Part shown: piece by piece, positions 45,767 through 58,800 of the stretch | How the letters are laid out: every line of letters starts with the position of its first letter | Numbering within the stretch: position 1 is the first letter of the stretch | Assembly: GCA_033297205.1 (NCBI GenBank) | Contig: MU859083.1 | Location: 124,001-188,000, forward strand | DNA: 64,000 bases | Source of the DNA: Pseudoneurospora amorphoporcata | Lineage: Eukaryota > Ascomycota > Sordariomycetes > Sordariales > Sordariaceae | Direction: 5' to 3' | Notes under the pieces: generated by a model | Database searches by the model: none | What the model saw: the letters and a program-made list of their open reading frames with translations, nothing else | What the model was told of the DNA's origin: nothing | Program-made: the position numbers and the translations under genes

Positions 45767-46385
45767 TTACTGGTACCGACGGGCCTGGCTAGGCGGCGGG
45801 CCCTCAGGCGGGGTAAACTGCTCGTCCGGACCTCTGTGGTATGCGCTCGCCGGCTGCTGGAGCTGAACACCTTGCTGGTTGGGATAGTACGCGCCGGGGC
45901 CGTTCTGCTCCGGCTTGGGGCCATTGCCATTCGGTGCGTAGTACCCACCTTGGCTACCAGGCGGCGGCTGGGCGGAATACTGAGGAGGCGGCGCGTAGGG
46001 GGGAGGGGCGGGAGCCATCCAGCCAGTTCCGTACATGGGTACCGCTCCGTGCATGCGACGGCGACGCGAGTTTCTTCGTCTACAAACATTGTCATGTTAG
46101 GTGATGCTGAGAGTCAAGGTACCTAGGTAGGGAAGACGTACGCCATAAGGAAGACCGAGAGGAAGACGCAAAGGATGCATATGCCTAGTAGGATCCAGCG
46201 GCCGTAGTAGTACCAGGCGGAATAGCAGTAGCAATTGCCGTACGAATCACAGTCACAACGACTGGAGACATGTTTTGTTAGTGATGCTGAAGCATTGCTG
46301 TTGTGGTGATGCGAAAGCGACGAATGGCTTACGCTCGCTTGGCCATCGCGTGGACCTGGTTGGCCATCTCTGCTAGAGGAGCCAT
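45767..46385 (-). CDS. RCR-family membrane protein (Congo red resistance type)
   Basis: Three exons on the minus strand: 46385-46333, 46261-46142 and 46079-45767, with introns of 71 and 62 nt. The product is 161 aa, starting MAPLAEMANQVHAMAKRA. A Cys/Tyr-rich luminal part (RCDCDSYGNCYCYSAWYYYG) is followed by one membrane segment (ILLGICILCVFLSVFLMA). Then come a basic stretch (RRNSRRRR), MYGTGWMAP, and a long Pro/Tyr/Gln-rich tail. This order fits yeast Rcr1/Rcr2, which act in the ER-endosome system and affect chitin deposition and plasma-membrane transporters. An ORF beginning at 46497 is open through intron 1 but loses the frame once the good GTAAGC...CCAG intron is removed, so I prefer the 46385 start. 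The stop TAA is part of a GTAAGT, so a further 3' exon cannot be excluded. Confidence 0.78.
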
Positions 46386-47926
46386 TGCGGGTGGTGGATT
46401 CGAATGCTAGATCGATATCTTTGCCGAATATTATTCGACTTGAATCAGTCGTCGATAGTATCTTTGTTGCGACAGCAAGGTCGGTTGTCTCTGTCAAATT
46501 TGACTGTCAAATTTGAAATGATGAAAACCAAAAGCGAGAGAAAGAGAAAGTGGTCCGACGGGACGTTCCTCCCTTGGGGGGGTGACGTTGGATTAAAAAG
46601 TTGGATTGTTCAGGGCGTCGTCAGGGGCGTCGTGGCGGGAGGGCTCAGACAGTCACAGGTTCAAGGGCAGAGGGCAGTGACGAACGGGGAAGCTGGGGAA
46701 GGATTGACGCTTGTACCCGTTAGCGAGACTCAGACACCACTCCAACGTTCTAGGCACCTCTAGCACAGGTCAATTCCTTTGTTTGTACCTCTTGGAAAAG
46801 ACCAGCAGTGGCTGAGCTAGCTGAGTCCAGGTGTTCGACACTGTCAAACAAACACCTCGGCTTCCATCAAATTTGATCTGTCAAGCGAACCCCATGGTGG
46901 TTAAAATAGGGGGCCCTAGTGAGAACTTTCACCTGCCAAGCCACCCAACCGAGACTTGGACGATAAAACTCGGCCGATCCCACGTCGTGATCTCGGACAC
47001 AAGACTCACTGCCTGCGGCGGCATGTGGTTGTGGTTGCCATATGGTTGCGATATTAGCCGTCCCATTGCCGTCTTTACCTCCTCATTCCATGCTTTGCTG
47101 CGCCTATCCATTACATATCGTTGATATCGGCAAGTGTTACCCAATCAAGGTACTGTAACCCGATTCCTTTTTCGTGAGAAAGAGGGGAGTATAGGAATGA
47201 TGATGACCTCCCACCGACTGTGGCTGCCTGTCTGCCTGTGGCAAAGTCCGTGACATGATAGTAGACTGAATGTCCTTTGTTGGCATCGTTGGTAAAAGTG
47301 AGCAAGATACCCAAATGAGAACTTGGCAGATTGCAGTGGCCGGTTGAGTCGAGGTGCAACACGACATGGACGTATCAAGCTTGAGCACATTAAACTTGAC
47401 GTTGTTGCTCCTGTCCACGGTGCCTGGGTGCTTCGGTGCGACAGATCGAATTGCGCATAAACCGATCGTCCATCAACCTTGAGAGAGGCCGCCCGTACGC
47501 CAAGTCCCTTGCAGTTGCGCAGATAACGAAGACGGGGAGTGGCATGACAGGCTTAAAAGTGATGTTTCATTGCGATGATGCAAAAAGGGAGGAATTGCAC
47601 AACATTCCAAGATTGCCAAGCAATTTGCATGTAGCACAAACTCCACGCTTTGGCAGTGGCAGCTGGTGACGGCCCGCAGGCCCAAACCTTGCCGGCTCGA
47701 CCACGTCTCTGGGAGTGGGCGCGCACCGACCGCAGGGGCAGTGACCACACGCTCCCCAAGCAGCCCAGCGCACTCGCCCAAAAAAGGCCACCAGCTGGCT
47801 TAGTCAGCACGTGACAGACTTTAGCCCCATTCCGTTTTCCCCCTCCCACACAAATTTTGAGGAACGACTCTGAAAATTATCAAGTCCCGAACGTACGCAT
47901 CGTCGTGATCTTGCCATCCAGACAAA
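46386..47926. promoter_or_regulatory. divergent region between RCR gene and rps16
   Basis: 1.54 kb between two start codons. I see no other gene. The 50 bases before the rps16 ATG are C/T-rich. No named site. Confidence 0.5.
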
Positions 47927-48669
47927 ATGGCTACGCAAGCGGTCCAGGTTTTCGGCAAGAAGAAGAACGCCACGGGTATGTCGAGATATTGCATTTTGGA
48001 AATCCTGGCCATTTTCGGAAGAGAGCGACAATTGCTGACGGGTTGCACGTCGTTGCGACAAATGTAGCGGTCGCCCGCTGTGTGCAGGGCAAGGGCCTCA
48101 TCAAGGTCAACGGTGTTCCCCTTAAGCTCTACGCCCCCGAGATCCTCCGTGGCAAGCTCTACGAGCCCATCCTTCTCCTCGGTGTCGACAAGTTCGCCGA
48201 CGTCGACATCCGCCTCAAGGTCTCCGGTGGTGGTCACGTCTCCCAGGTCTATGCCGTCCGTCAGGCTGTAAGTTTGGGAAATCTGCGAGTCCGGAGAATC
48301 GTTTGCGACAAACAGACATGCTGACCAAGTTGTGTTTTTATACAGATTGCCAAGGCCATTGTCAGTATTCCCCAACGATTTTCGATCCCCCTTTTCCCCG
48401 ACCGATAAAACACTTTGCCGAATTCCATGACGCGATGCACACACGAACATACGGAGAAACGAAGACGAGAAAAACTAACCAGGGCATTTTTGGTGGATAT
48501 ACAGGTTGCCTACTACGCCAAGTACGTCGATGAGCACTCCAAGAACACCTTGAAGACCGCTCTCATCCAGTTCGACCGCACTCTTCTCGTCGCCGATCCC
48601 CGTCGTTGCGAGCCCAAGAAGTTCGGTGGTAAGGGTGCCCGCTCTCGCTTCCAGAAGTCCTACCGTTAA
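47927..48669 (+). CDS. rps16: 40S ribosomal protein S16 (uS9)
   Basis: Four exons: 47927-47975, 48068-48267, 48346-48360 and 48505-48669; introns are 92, 78 and 144 nt. Exon 3 is only 15 nt and encodes IAKAI. The product is 142 aa, the expected length. It begins MATQAVQVFGKKKNATAVAR and includes CVQGKGLIKVNGVPLKLYAP, VSGGGHVSQVYAVRQ and VAYYAKYVDEHSKNTLKTAL, ending GARSRFQKSYR, the conserved tail that reaches into the P site of the ribosome. All splice phases close (1, 0, 0). The microexon is required: without it the invariant AVRQAIAKAIVAYY is broken. Confidence 0.96.
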
Positions 48670-51600
48670 ACAGGCTACTTGGAGACGAGGATGGTGTTTG
48701 GATGGTTGTGGTTGTACGCTGGCTGCTTTTGTTGGCGGACATCATGATGCGTGGACACGGCGGACGGCGTTCTTCGGCATTGCATTGATCAAGAGAGACA
48801 AACCCGAGTCAAGTTTCCTTCCGGACGACCACGATATATGGCTTGTGCTGGCTTTGTTTGCTGAGGGAGGAAATTATCAGCAACAAAAAACACGTCGCGG
48901 CCGTGTGTGTTGCCGCATCTCGGCCAGAGATAGAAGGGAATGCAAAAGACTTGGGTCCTTTCTTCCATTTTTCTTGCAGACCTTCCAAAAAGCGAAAGAG
49001 ATACCACACATCTATTGCACTACACAACAGGTCCGAAATTTTCTGGTTCATTGATCAATCATTGCGCGATACGACAATACATGACGACCGGTCCAGCAAC
49101 ATCACATAGAGAGAAAGCTCAAAGGGTAGAACTTTGGAGCGATCGAACCCCCAGCACACCACACAAAAAAAGAAGGATCAAGCCATTTCACGTTCCTCAG
49201 CGATGCCCGTGTTTGTGCCATTATGCGATTGTGACGGGAGGCAGCAGGCGAGCGAGTGCTTTGCCGATAAGTCGCGGTCAGTCTCGGTGATGATGTCACT
49301 GATGCTAACGATAGAGTCGAGACCAGCCGAGCCTGGCAACAACATGGGGACCAAGGAGGCTAGGAGGACTCGGAGACAACCTTCCATGTCTCCGGTCAGT
49401 GTTGTAGAAACGTCCCTGGTCTTGCAGCTGAGTGCCGCGACATTAGTGACAATGATGTAGCCGGCCTGTGATCCAAGTTTGGTGGCAGTTGGGCACACCT
49501 CCTCCGCGGAGGTCAGCTGGCTGCCCTTTGCTTCAGCCCTATGATCATCGTGATTGATAAACCCCCGAACCACCTACTGCGCATCTTGTAGCCTTCCTTC
49601 CATTGCCAGAGGTGTGAACAACGGGATATCATGCCGAGCAACTGAAGTGATGGTGGTTTCCCAATCCGTCAAGTGAACGAACGAACTCAAAGAACAACAA
49701 CCAATACAGCAGACCATCCTAAATCATCTCAACTGACAAGCGAGCAGCGCAAGAGGGACAAGATTCTGACAACAATCTCTCTGTCTGATTCACATGGTGT
49801 TACCTATGGTACCTACCTACACTACACCCTCACTCAAACTCACAGCACGGTGCACACTCACCTCAACTCAGCCCAGAGGCAGCTCCTTTACTTTACTTTA
49901 CACAGTATTTTAGTGTATCACCAGGGCACCATCTCGTTGGCTGGCTGCACTTTTACACTAAGGTAACTACACCAACCTCTTGAATGGAAAGAATTCCCAC
50001 AAATGGAAATCAATCCTCTTCTGAGTAATAACAACAGTTGACTAGGTAGGTATGTATGTATGGCTGGCTGGCTGGCTGGCTAGCCTTCAACAACAACAAC
50101 AACAACAACAACAAGAAGGAGAAATTCATAGGTATTGACACAGAGATAGAGAGTATAGTTAGTTAGTGTAAATGAACTAAGAAAGTGAGGATGGAAACCG
50201 ACACAATTCCCCACCTCTCCGCGAAATCCGTTCGTTGTGATGCGAGTGCGAGTGCGAGAGAAGTCCAACCCAGCAAGCATCCATCATTGCATCCCGGCCG
50301 GCGCAGGTGGTTTTGGGAACCGGACATGCGTGGCGGGCAGGCATGGACCACCCTGGACCCCTTCGCAAGTCGCAACTGACACGACTCCATCGTTTATTGA
50401 CGTGGGACGTTCTGATTGGCTGGAGGGGCTGCCCTGCGATTAGGTTGGATTTTGGGGGGGGGAAATGATGAGGAGGATAGCATGGCCCTGCGCCTGCACC
50501 CAGGGAAAAGATGGATGAATGAACAAGGAGTTGCTACTTGCTAGAAAGATATATACAAGGGGCTGTTTCTTCTCTTTCTATGCTCTTTTTCTTTTTCTTT
50601 TCATCAGACTTTTTGATGTTTTTTTTGGTGGGAGATTTTGTTCGGTCGGTCGCGTCTCTCCAATTCGACGAGGCCCTGCCCGGCTGCTGCGCCAATCAAT
50701 CAATCCTACCCACACTGACACGACAACACACCTGGCTCACCTCTCTCTTCACCGGGCTTACCTTGGCCGTCCACCGAGAAATCCTACAAGCCTTCATTGG
50801 TACTGTACCTGTTGTTGTTGTTGTTGTTGTTGTCGGTCTTTTCGCATACGTCTGGATGGATGAGTATTCTTGCTTTTGTCTGTCACGGCCGTCTTTCATC
50901 ATACATACATACACTTTCAAGCATCACACAATTTGCTTTGCTTCTCAATCTCGCCAATCATCATCACAGTCGCTGCCATTATCTCCTTGCCCATTCATTC
51001 CCTTCCCTTCCATTGGATGGATGTCCTTAAATGATGCCATCCATCGCTCGCTCGCTCAAAGTTGGCTACATACAAGAAAAGAAGTGGGAAAAACGCAAAA
51101 AGTTACAAGGTTAACCAAAAGCTTCCCCGTCTTTCATCTTACTAGGTATCTCTCCTACTCGTTCACGGCCCCGAGGTATCCAGAACAAGCCCAAAACAAC
51201 ATGAAAGCCAACTAAGAACCAAGTAACGAAACTTGAACAACACACCCCTTCCCAACCCTTTCCAAACCTTGGTTTCCATCCGTCATCTGAGTTGGCGAGT
51301 GCCATTTCCATTCTAAATCGCTTTTTCCCCCTTTAATATCTCCTGTCTGTCATACCGACCGAGACCGACCGACCGACCGACCTAAACGACACCGGCCCGT
51401 GACAATCTCCTCAACCAACGTATAACAGTACCGCGGACTGCCGAACTGCTGAACGAACGCAAAACCCGAGCCGATACGATACGATACGATTCGTCGTTGC
51501 CGACCGAACACATCCCGAACGATACTTTTGTTTTCCGTGGCCGTCGAAGAGAACCGTCGTTCGTTCCAAGAAAGGAAGGAGAAAAAAATAAGTTAAAAAA

Positions 51601-51801
51601 ACGGGAAGACCCGGGAAGATTGATCCTTCTGAACGGACGGACTGTTGAACCTGAGCCAGAAACAACCACCGGGCGGAGACTGAATCGAGAACCAAAAACG
51701 CGGGGTATACCACAACAAGACAAAAAAAAACATCAGATCCCTCAGCTCAGCCAGAACGCAACACAACGAAACCGACCACCACTACCCCCCAAGCTCCAAG
51801 C
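48670..51801. other. 3.1 kb intergenic region
   Basis: 3' flanks of the convergent rps16 and arl8 genes. No supported gene. Simple repeats: GGCT units at 50061-50082, CAA units at 50089-50113, TTG units at 50812-50830, and CGAC units at about 51361-51382. A 131-codon ORF at 49178-49573 (-) is undecided. Confidence 0.5.
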
Positions 51802-52567
51802 TCATTTCCCAGCAAACCTCATCAACCACTGCAACACAGCATCAAGGTTCATCTCCTCCTTGGCCGAAATCCCATAACAGCTGACCTCTCTTCCCGCAAT
51901 ACTCTTGAGATCCATGGCATCAATCAGCTCATCGACGCTCAACCGTTCGGGCAAATCGGATTTGTTTCCCAGCACCAGCAGCGGAATGCCCTGGAGAGTC
52001 TCGTTTCGCATGAGGGAGTGCAGTTCGTCCTTGGCCTGCGGGAGAAGACGAGGGTCGGCGATGTCGACGATAAAGACGATGGCGTTGACGCCCCGGCAGT
52101 AGCGCTCCCACATTTGCCGAAAGCGCGGCTGGCCGCCGAGATCCCAACATTTGAGGGTGACGTGCCCGCGCTGGACACGCTTGAGGTTGAAGCCTACTGT
52201 TGGGATGGAGCTGTGATTTGGTGTTAGGAAAGGGATGGTATCGACAGGGAATTGGTGGGACAAGAGGACAGGAAAGAGGTGGCTTACTCAAGGGTGAATT
52301 CTCCGCCCTGGAAATGTGGTCAGCAAAAATGTTCAGTGATGGATGGCGTTGGCGGCGACTCACCGAAATAACCCTCAGCAGTGACGTCTTTCCTGCGTTC
52401 TGCAAGCCGATCATGGTCACATCCATCTCTGTCGCCCTGTTGTTGTATCTGACATGTGAGCAATCGATATGCAGCAGACAAGACATAGTGGTAAACCAGA
52501 CTCCCATGACTACTCACCAGAAGGTTCTGAGCAACCAGTCGTAGACTTTCTTGAATAGCCCGGCCAT
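51802..52567 (-). CDS. arl8: Arf-like GTPase ARL8
   Basis: Four exons on the minus strand: 52567-52518, 52436-52364, 52307-52288 (20 nt) and 52210-51802; introns are 81, 56 and 77 nt. The product is 183 aa. ARL8 drives lysosome or vacuole positioning and endosomal fusion in animals. The N-terminal amphipathic helix (MAGLFKKVYDWLLRTFW) has no Gly2, so no myristoylation is expected, as known for ARL8. The P-loop GLQNAGKTS is at 27-35. Switch I is IPTVGFN, switch II is WDLGGQPRFRQMWERYCRGV, and the base-binding motifs are NKSD and SAK. The 20-nt exon codes GGEFTL plus two bases and is needed to rebuild the conserved block between the P-loop and switch I. Confidence 0.95.
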
Positions 52568-55500
52568 GGTGGGTAGGTGTGTGGTTGATGTGAGGTAATG
52601 CGATGACGGTAGTAGGTAGATGAACAGCACGACGAGAAGAACGAATGAAATCGTCGGGATCCAAAGGAGTTATAGACAATGGGCGTAGGCGTGAACTGGA
52701 CTGGTCAACAGATACTGAGTGTATGTATGGTCCGGATATTGATAGCAGCAGCAGCGCACGCAGAGCGGCAGGCAGGTCTCAGTAGTCGGGATAATACTTG
52801 TGCAGGCACCGCAGACGATATACCAGGTACAGGACGACACACAAAAAGGCAGATAAGTGAGAAAAGAAATAAAAGTAGAATGTCTCGTATGACTCTGGCA
52901 CACACACCCGTCCGCGGGCTGGCAATCTCGCAACGAGGTGGGAGATGGAGTTCTTGTGCGATATGGGATATGATGGGGGTGGTTGAGGATAGTCGTCCGT
53001 CCGAAGCCGACGCGGGGCTGTTCTGTCTGTCTGTCTGTCTGTCTGCTGCTAGAATGCTGCGCGGGTGTGTAAGAGTGACTGAGTGAGTGACTTGTGTGTG
53101 AGCGACCGGGATTCCGTACGGGCCGCCGCTCGCCAAGCTAAGATGATGATGAATGGCCTCTCTTCTGGACTGGAGGAATGGTGGTCCGTGCCTCGACGGA
53201 AGGATGTACTGTAGTACACAGATGAGAGCGGCTAAGACTCGGGTTTCATTCGTTTCCCTCCCAGGGCAAGTAGTAAAGCCGGGGTTGTTGACGGTGATTA
53301 GACTGCAAGCGTGCGAAGGCAGATATCGACGAGCGAGGGTGGTGGAGGTAGCAAGCGTTGTTGGGAGATGATCATCGGCGGGGGGAAGACAGACTGGAGC
53401 AGAGTCGCGAACTGGAACTGAAATGGGAACTGTGTGATACCCGCCCGTGATCACGGACGAGAGCGTCTGTAAAAGAGGGACCGGGGAGAGCAGAAGCAGG
53501 GCATCCAAAGTATCAATGCTAGGGTCTCAAGAGACTAGCTCGCTGGGGAGGGGGAGACTGGGGTTGACGGCGGCAGAGGCGGAGGCGGCAGCAGACTGAA
53601 CTTGAAGGTCGCACGAGGAAGAGAAGACGGTGTGCAAGAAGGTCAAGTCTTGGACAAGACAAAGGTCAAGAGTCAGGTAGTGTAGTATCGGCGGCCTTGG
53701 TTTTGAGGTACCTTGGGATGACCGGATGGCGGATGGGAAAGGTGTATCGAACTGCTGCGTGCCCTGAGGTTGCCGCTGTGGGATGCTGGCTGTCTGATGC
53801 TTGATGCTGGGATGAGATGAGATGGCCGATGCTGCAGGGACTGTTGAGTGTTGCTGCTTTTCGTGCGCAATCAACGGCACCAGTAGGTAGATCAGTCAAC
53901 GTCTTGTAAAGTTGCCCCCGGGTATGTTCCAGGCCGATCCGATCTCTTGGTCTGTCCGTCTGCAGTGACTGGTTCGTCCGTGGTCCGTCCGTCTGTTGCT
54001 CGTCAGTGACAATCAGATCAGGGCTCGGCAGCCGGATAGATCTGTCCTTACTCTAGGCCCTTTTTCTCTTTCTCCAAAAAGCTGTGTGTAATCCTTAGAG
54101 AACCGTCGCTTGACCCTCCGCTTGCCGGATATGCGTGTGCTACTGGTAGGGTTAAGTGAGTGAGGATAATACTGACTTGTACCACGGGTACTGATATGAG
54201 GCCGAGATGTTCAAGTCAAGTTTGTGGAAACATTGGAGACTGAAAAGACTTCAGTTTAGCTTTTGTCATTAAAGCAGCAGTCGCAGACCTGGAAAGAGCC
54301 TACCCGTAGGGAATGGAACAAGATGAAGGTGTAAGTCTAATCGGTTCAGTTGTAGAGGCCACCAACGGACTCAACAGCGGGGTAGTTGCATTCTTCTGAT
54401 TGGTTCGTTGTGCTTCTTGGGTTCCCCACGCTCCAAGGCCCAGGGCAATGATGGAGTTGGAGATTTCATTAAGTGGAAGGAACGGTCAAGGACAAGGCGA
54501 CCTCAATTCTCCTGCAGTGCAATGCTGCAGTGCCATCATGCCTCGAACTGCTTCCCGTTCATCAAGGCCATGGTGAAACCCGAGCAGCTCGTGTTGTTTT
54601 GGAGGCCAAGAGACAGGGCCACTTTTGCCTCGGGTTTAAGAAGCCCATGCTTTGCTGCAGAGATGCTGACAACCACCACCACTCGAGGCTCTGTCCCGGT
54701 TCATCATCGACCAATGCCATAACCCGCCAGTCAGTGGGACTGACTTGAATGGGCGACGGCCACTCCCTCTTCACAAACCGACACAGACCGTGATAGGGCC
54801 GAGCATCTTTTTTGCTCATGATAATTACCGAAACGACTCAAAAAGTGTCCAAGTCCACTTCTCATTCGGCCGGGAGAAGGACGAACTGGGAAGAGGCTGG
54901 AGTGGACTGAGTGGAAAAGCCATGAGGTTACTAGGCCTCGATAAACGGCCGCCATATGGCCTGTCGGGAGAATGCAATCTACTGCAACTGAGCGACGGGA
55001 AGAAGGGGATTCGACCAGAAAAGCAAACCTTGGGCCGTGGGAAGAAGCCAACAAGGTTTTGAAGAAAGGTTGACTTTCACTCCGTTCTCGACTTCTCTTC
55101 AACTCCAGGTCTAAATGTCATGACTGGACCAATCAAGAGTCCCCTGCCATGGGACTCAACGACACGGACTCTCAACTGTCAACATGGACGACTTCCACTT
55201 CAACGGCGTGCAAAGGGTCTGGGCTGATATCAACGAAGTGAACCACCTGCTGTGCACAATAATCTTGACATGTCCGGGATGGAACATTTTGAGGTTGCAC
55301 TGCGTGCCCGTTGAAAAAAGTGCCACTTGGATTGAATACCTTGTGCCTTTTCCTCGCACAGGGCAACCATTCTCAGCCATTCCGCCCATCTGGGGGTGGC
55401 CCGTGAGCTCTCTCACTGCAGGCACCGAGCACTTCACTGGCCATCAGAACCGGCTTAGCGCCATCCAAAACAAAATCAACGGAAAGGAACTGTGGGGCAA

Positions 55501-55820
55501 CCATCCGATAAGCGATAAGCTCTAACAATTGGAGAAAAAAATCATGCACTCGGCGCCGGGGCGCATTCAATGAAGTCCCGTCAGTTGTACGCGCTCGAAA
55601 AGTGGAAGGTGCCTAGTAGAGAGATCAATGCCCCGGCGCATATCTCCGTCAACCATCACCTTCCAGATACCCAGCCGGCAGATTATGAAGGAATAAACCC
55701 CAAGGAGCGCTTTATTGCTGGCTTCAGAAGGGGCACTCTGCTGCTTTATAAGGTACCTTATTCTGTTAACACCCACCCACATACTATCCCGAGATACCCA
55801 AACCACACCACACAGCCACA
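52568..55820. promoter_or_regulatory. 3.25 kb divergent region between arl8 and the Pol I subunit gene
   Basis: Large non-coding stretch with TCTG units at 53022-53045. ORFs such as 52705-53508 (-) lack coding character. One possible small gene at 55184-55525 is listed separately. CT-rich leader sequence and CACACCACACAGCCACA lie just before the ATG at 55821. Confidence 0.45.
55184..55525 (+). CDS. possible small protein, unrecognised
   Basis: ORF of 113 aa beginning MDDFHFNGVQRVWADINEVN. Third codon positions are often C or G (GAC GAC TTC CAC TTC AAC GGC GTG), as in the real genes here, and six Trp codons are kept. No domain is recognised. It lies 300 bases upstream of the Pol I subunit start, so it could also be a chance ORF in a long leader. 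Confidence 0.3.
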   Translation: MDDFHFNGVQRVWADINEVNHLLCTIILTCPGWNILRLHCVPVEKSATWIEYLVPFPRTGQPFSAIPPIWGWPVSSLTAGTEHFTGHQNRLSAIQNKINGKELWGNHPISDKL

Positions 55821-58800
55821 ATGGCTCCCCAACAACAACAACAACAGCAACAACAGCAGCCTCCTACCAGCCAGGACTGGGACGTCAAGTTCAACCAGGT
55901 CCGCCGCGAGAAGCTCTTTCGAGACCCCCCGACCGACCGCACCGCCTATCCCGCCCTCCAGGCCGCCGTCGACCCCCACATCGAGTCCTTCAACGCCCTC
56001 TTCCGCGACGATGGCAGGCCCTCCCTCCTCGACCACGCCCTGGCCGAGATCGGCACCAAGACATTCCTAGACGGCGACGAGCGCGCTGACCCCGCCGGAA
56101 AGAACAAGCTCACCATCCGCTACAAGAGCATCGAGCTGCAAAAGTCTCAGGTCCCGCCCACCAACCGCTGGGCCAAGAATCGCGAAATCTTCCCGGCCGA
56201 GTGCAGAGAACGACATGTCTCATACAGGGGCAAGCTGTCGGCCACTTTTGAGTATCGCATCAACGATGGCGAGCCTCACGAGTTTGTGCGCGAGCTCGGC
56301 CAGATGCCCATCATGGTCAAGGTGAGAAGCAGAAAGAAGCCTTGAAGAGACAGACCTAAAGACGGAGATTGACGAGAAACCACCACTCTTAACAGTCCAA
56401 CAAGTGCCACCTCCAAAACAACTCCCCTGCCCAGCTCGTGGCAAGAGGAGAAGAGTCGGAAGAGTTGGGCGGCTACTTCGTCGTCAACGGTATCGAAAAG
56501 CTCATCCGCATGCTCCTCCTGAACCGGAGAAACTTCCCGCTCGCCATCGTCCGTCCCAGTTTCCAGAACAGAGGCGCCGCCTACACCCCGTACGGTATCA
56601 TAATGCGATCCGTCCGCCCTGACGAGACCTCGCAGACCAACGTCCTCCACTACCTCAGCGACGGCAATGTCACCTTCCGCTTCTCGTGGAGAAAGAACGA
56701 GTACCTCATCCCCGTCATGATGATCATGAAGGCTCTCGTTGAGACAAACGATCGGGAAATCTTCGAGGGTCTCGTCGGCCCACCCCAGTCCAAGGGCGTC
56801 GCCAACACCTTCTTGACCGACCGCGTCGAGCTCCTCCTCCGCACCTACAAGAAATACGGCCTTTACAGCAAGACCCAGACTCGCGCGTACCTCGGCCAAA
56901 AGTTCCGCGTCGTCCTCGGCGTCCCCGACACCATGTCCGACTACGAGGTCGGCACAGAGTTTCTCCGCAAGATTGTCCTCGTCCATCTCGGCTGCCAGGA
57001 CGTTACCGAGCAACAGGATGCCGACAAGTTCAACATGCTGCTCTTCATGTGCCGCAAGCTGTACGCTCTCGTCGCCGGTGACTGCGCCGTCGACAACCCC
57101 GATGCCGTCCAGAACCAGGAGATTCTTCTCGGTGGTTTCCTCTACGGCCAGATCATCAAGGAGAGGCTCGAGGAGCTGTTGACCGTTTCCTTCCGTGCCT
57201 CCCTTCGCGACTATCTTAGGAGGAACCCTACCGTATCATTCCAGTCCGACACTTTCCTCAAGGACTTCCCTATCGCCATCTTCCGCAGGGCCAACGAAAA
57301 CATTGGTCAATCGCTCGAGTACTTCTTGTCTACCGGCAACCTTGTGTCTCCCTCCGGTCTCGATCTGCAGCAGGTTTCCGGCTTCACCGTCGTCGCCGAG
57401 AAGCTCAACTTCTTGCGTTTCATCAGTCACTTCCGCATGGTGCATCGTGGTTCCTTCTTCGCCCAGCTCAAGACGACAACGGTCCGTAAGCTTTTGCCCG
57501 AATCGTGGGGTTTCCTCTGCCCTGTCCACACTCCTGATGGTTCTCCTTGCGGTCTTCTCAACCATTTGGCCCACAAGTGCAAGATCATGACCGAGGGCGT
57601 GGACGCCTCTACCATCCCTCGTCTGGCTTTCGAGCTCGGTGTTGTCAACATCTCCTCGGCTGCCACCAGCGAGAGTGTGGTTGTCATGCTCGACGGTAGG
57701 ATCGTTGGTTGGTGTACCCCGGAGGAGTGCAAGTCTATCGCCGAGACTCTCCGTTACTGGAAGGTCAACGGCGAGAACGGCGTGCCTCTTCAGCTCGAGA
57801 TCGGCTACGTTCCTCCTTCCAACGGCGGTTCTTACCCCGGCCTCTACATGTCCTCTCAGCCCGCTCGTATGGTCCGTCCCGTCAAGTACCTCCCTCTGGC
57901 AAAGGAGGACTTTGTCGGCCCTCAGGAGCAGCCTTACATGTCAATTGCCTGCACGGAGCAGGAGGTCATCCCCGGGGACTCGACGCACGTTGAGTTCGAT
58001 CCTACTAACATCCTCTCCATCCTCGCCAACATGACCCCCTTCTCCGACTTCAACCAGTCTCCCCGTAACATGTACCAGTGTCAGATGGGTAAGCAAACGA
58101 TGGGTACACCAGGAACAGCTCTCAGCCGCCGTACGGACAACAAGATGTACCGTCTCCAGACGGGTCAGACGCCTATTGTCCGCGCACCTCTGCACAACAC
58201 GTACGGTTTCGACAACTTCCCCAACGGCACCAACGCCGTCGTCGCTGTCATTTCGTACACGGGTTACGACATGGATGACGCCATGATTATCAACAAGTCG
58301 GCGCACGAGAGAGGATTCGGTCATGGTAGCATCTACAAGACCAAGAAGGTCAGTCTCAAGGATGACAGCAGGACACGCTCAGCCAAGAGCATCGTCAAGA
58401 TGTTCGGCTTCGCCCCCAACAGCACCATCCGCGAGTCCACCCGCAACACGCTCGACAACGACGGTCTCCCTCGCGTCGGCCGTCTGCTCCGTGAAGGCGA
58501 CGTCCTCTGCGCGTGGCATACCGTTTCCGCCGACTACAACGGCCAGCTCGTCAATCGCGACGGCATCACCCACTACGAGCGGTACAAGGACTCGGAAGAC
58601 GCCTTCGTGGAGGAAGTCCGCGTCATTGGCGCCGATAACGGCACCGAGCCCCTGCAGACCGTCTCCATCAAGCTGCGCATTCCCCGTTCTCCCGTCATCG
58701 GTGACAAGTTCTCGTCTCGTCACGGTCAAAAGGGTGTGTGCTCGCAAAAGTGGCCCGCCACCGACATGCCCTTCTCGGAAACCGGCATCCAGCCCGACGT

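Noticed and set aside
46262..46497. Upstream ORF start (46497) for the RCR gene
   Set aside because: It is open only if intron 1 is kept; with the canonical GTAAGC...CCAG intron removed the frame hits a stop, while the 46385 start gives a continuous RCR protein.
49178..49573. 131-codon ORF on the minus strand
   Set aside because: The composition is not impossible for a protein, but no leader, intron, or family signal supports it; left undecided.
52705..53508. 267-codon ORF on the minus strand between arl8 and rpa135
   Set aside because: It crosses simple repeats (TCTG units) and shows no domain or coding bias.
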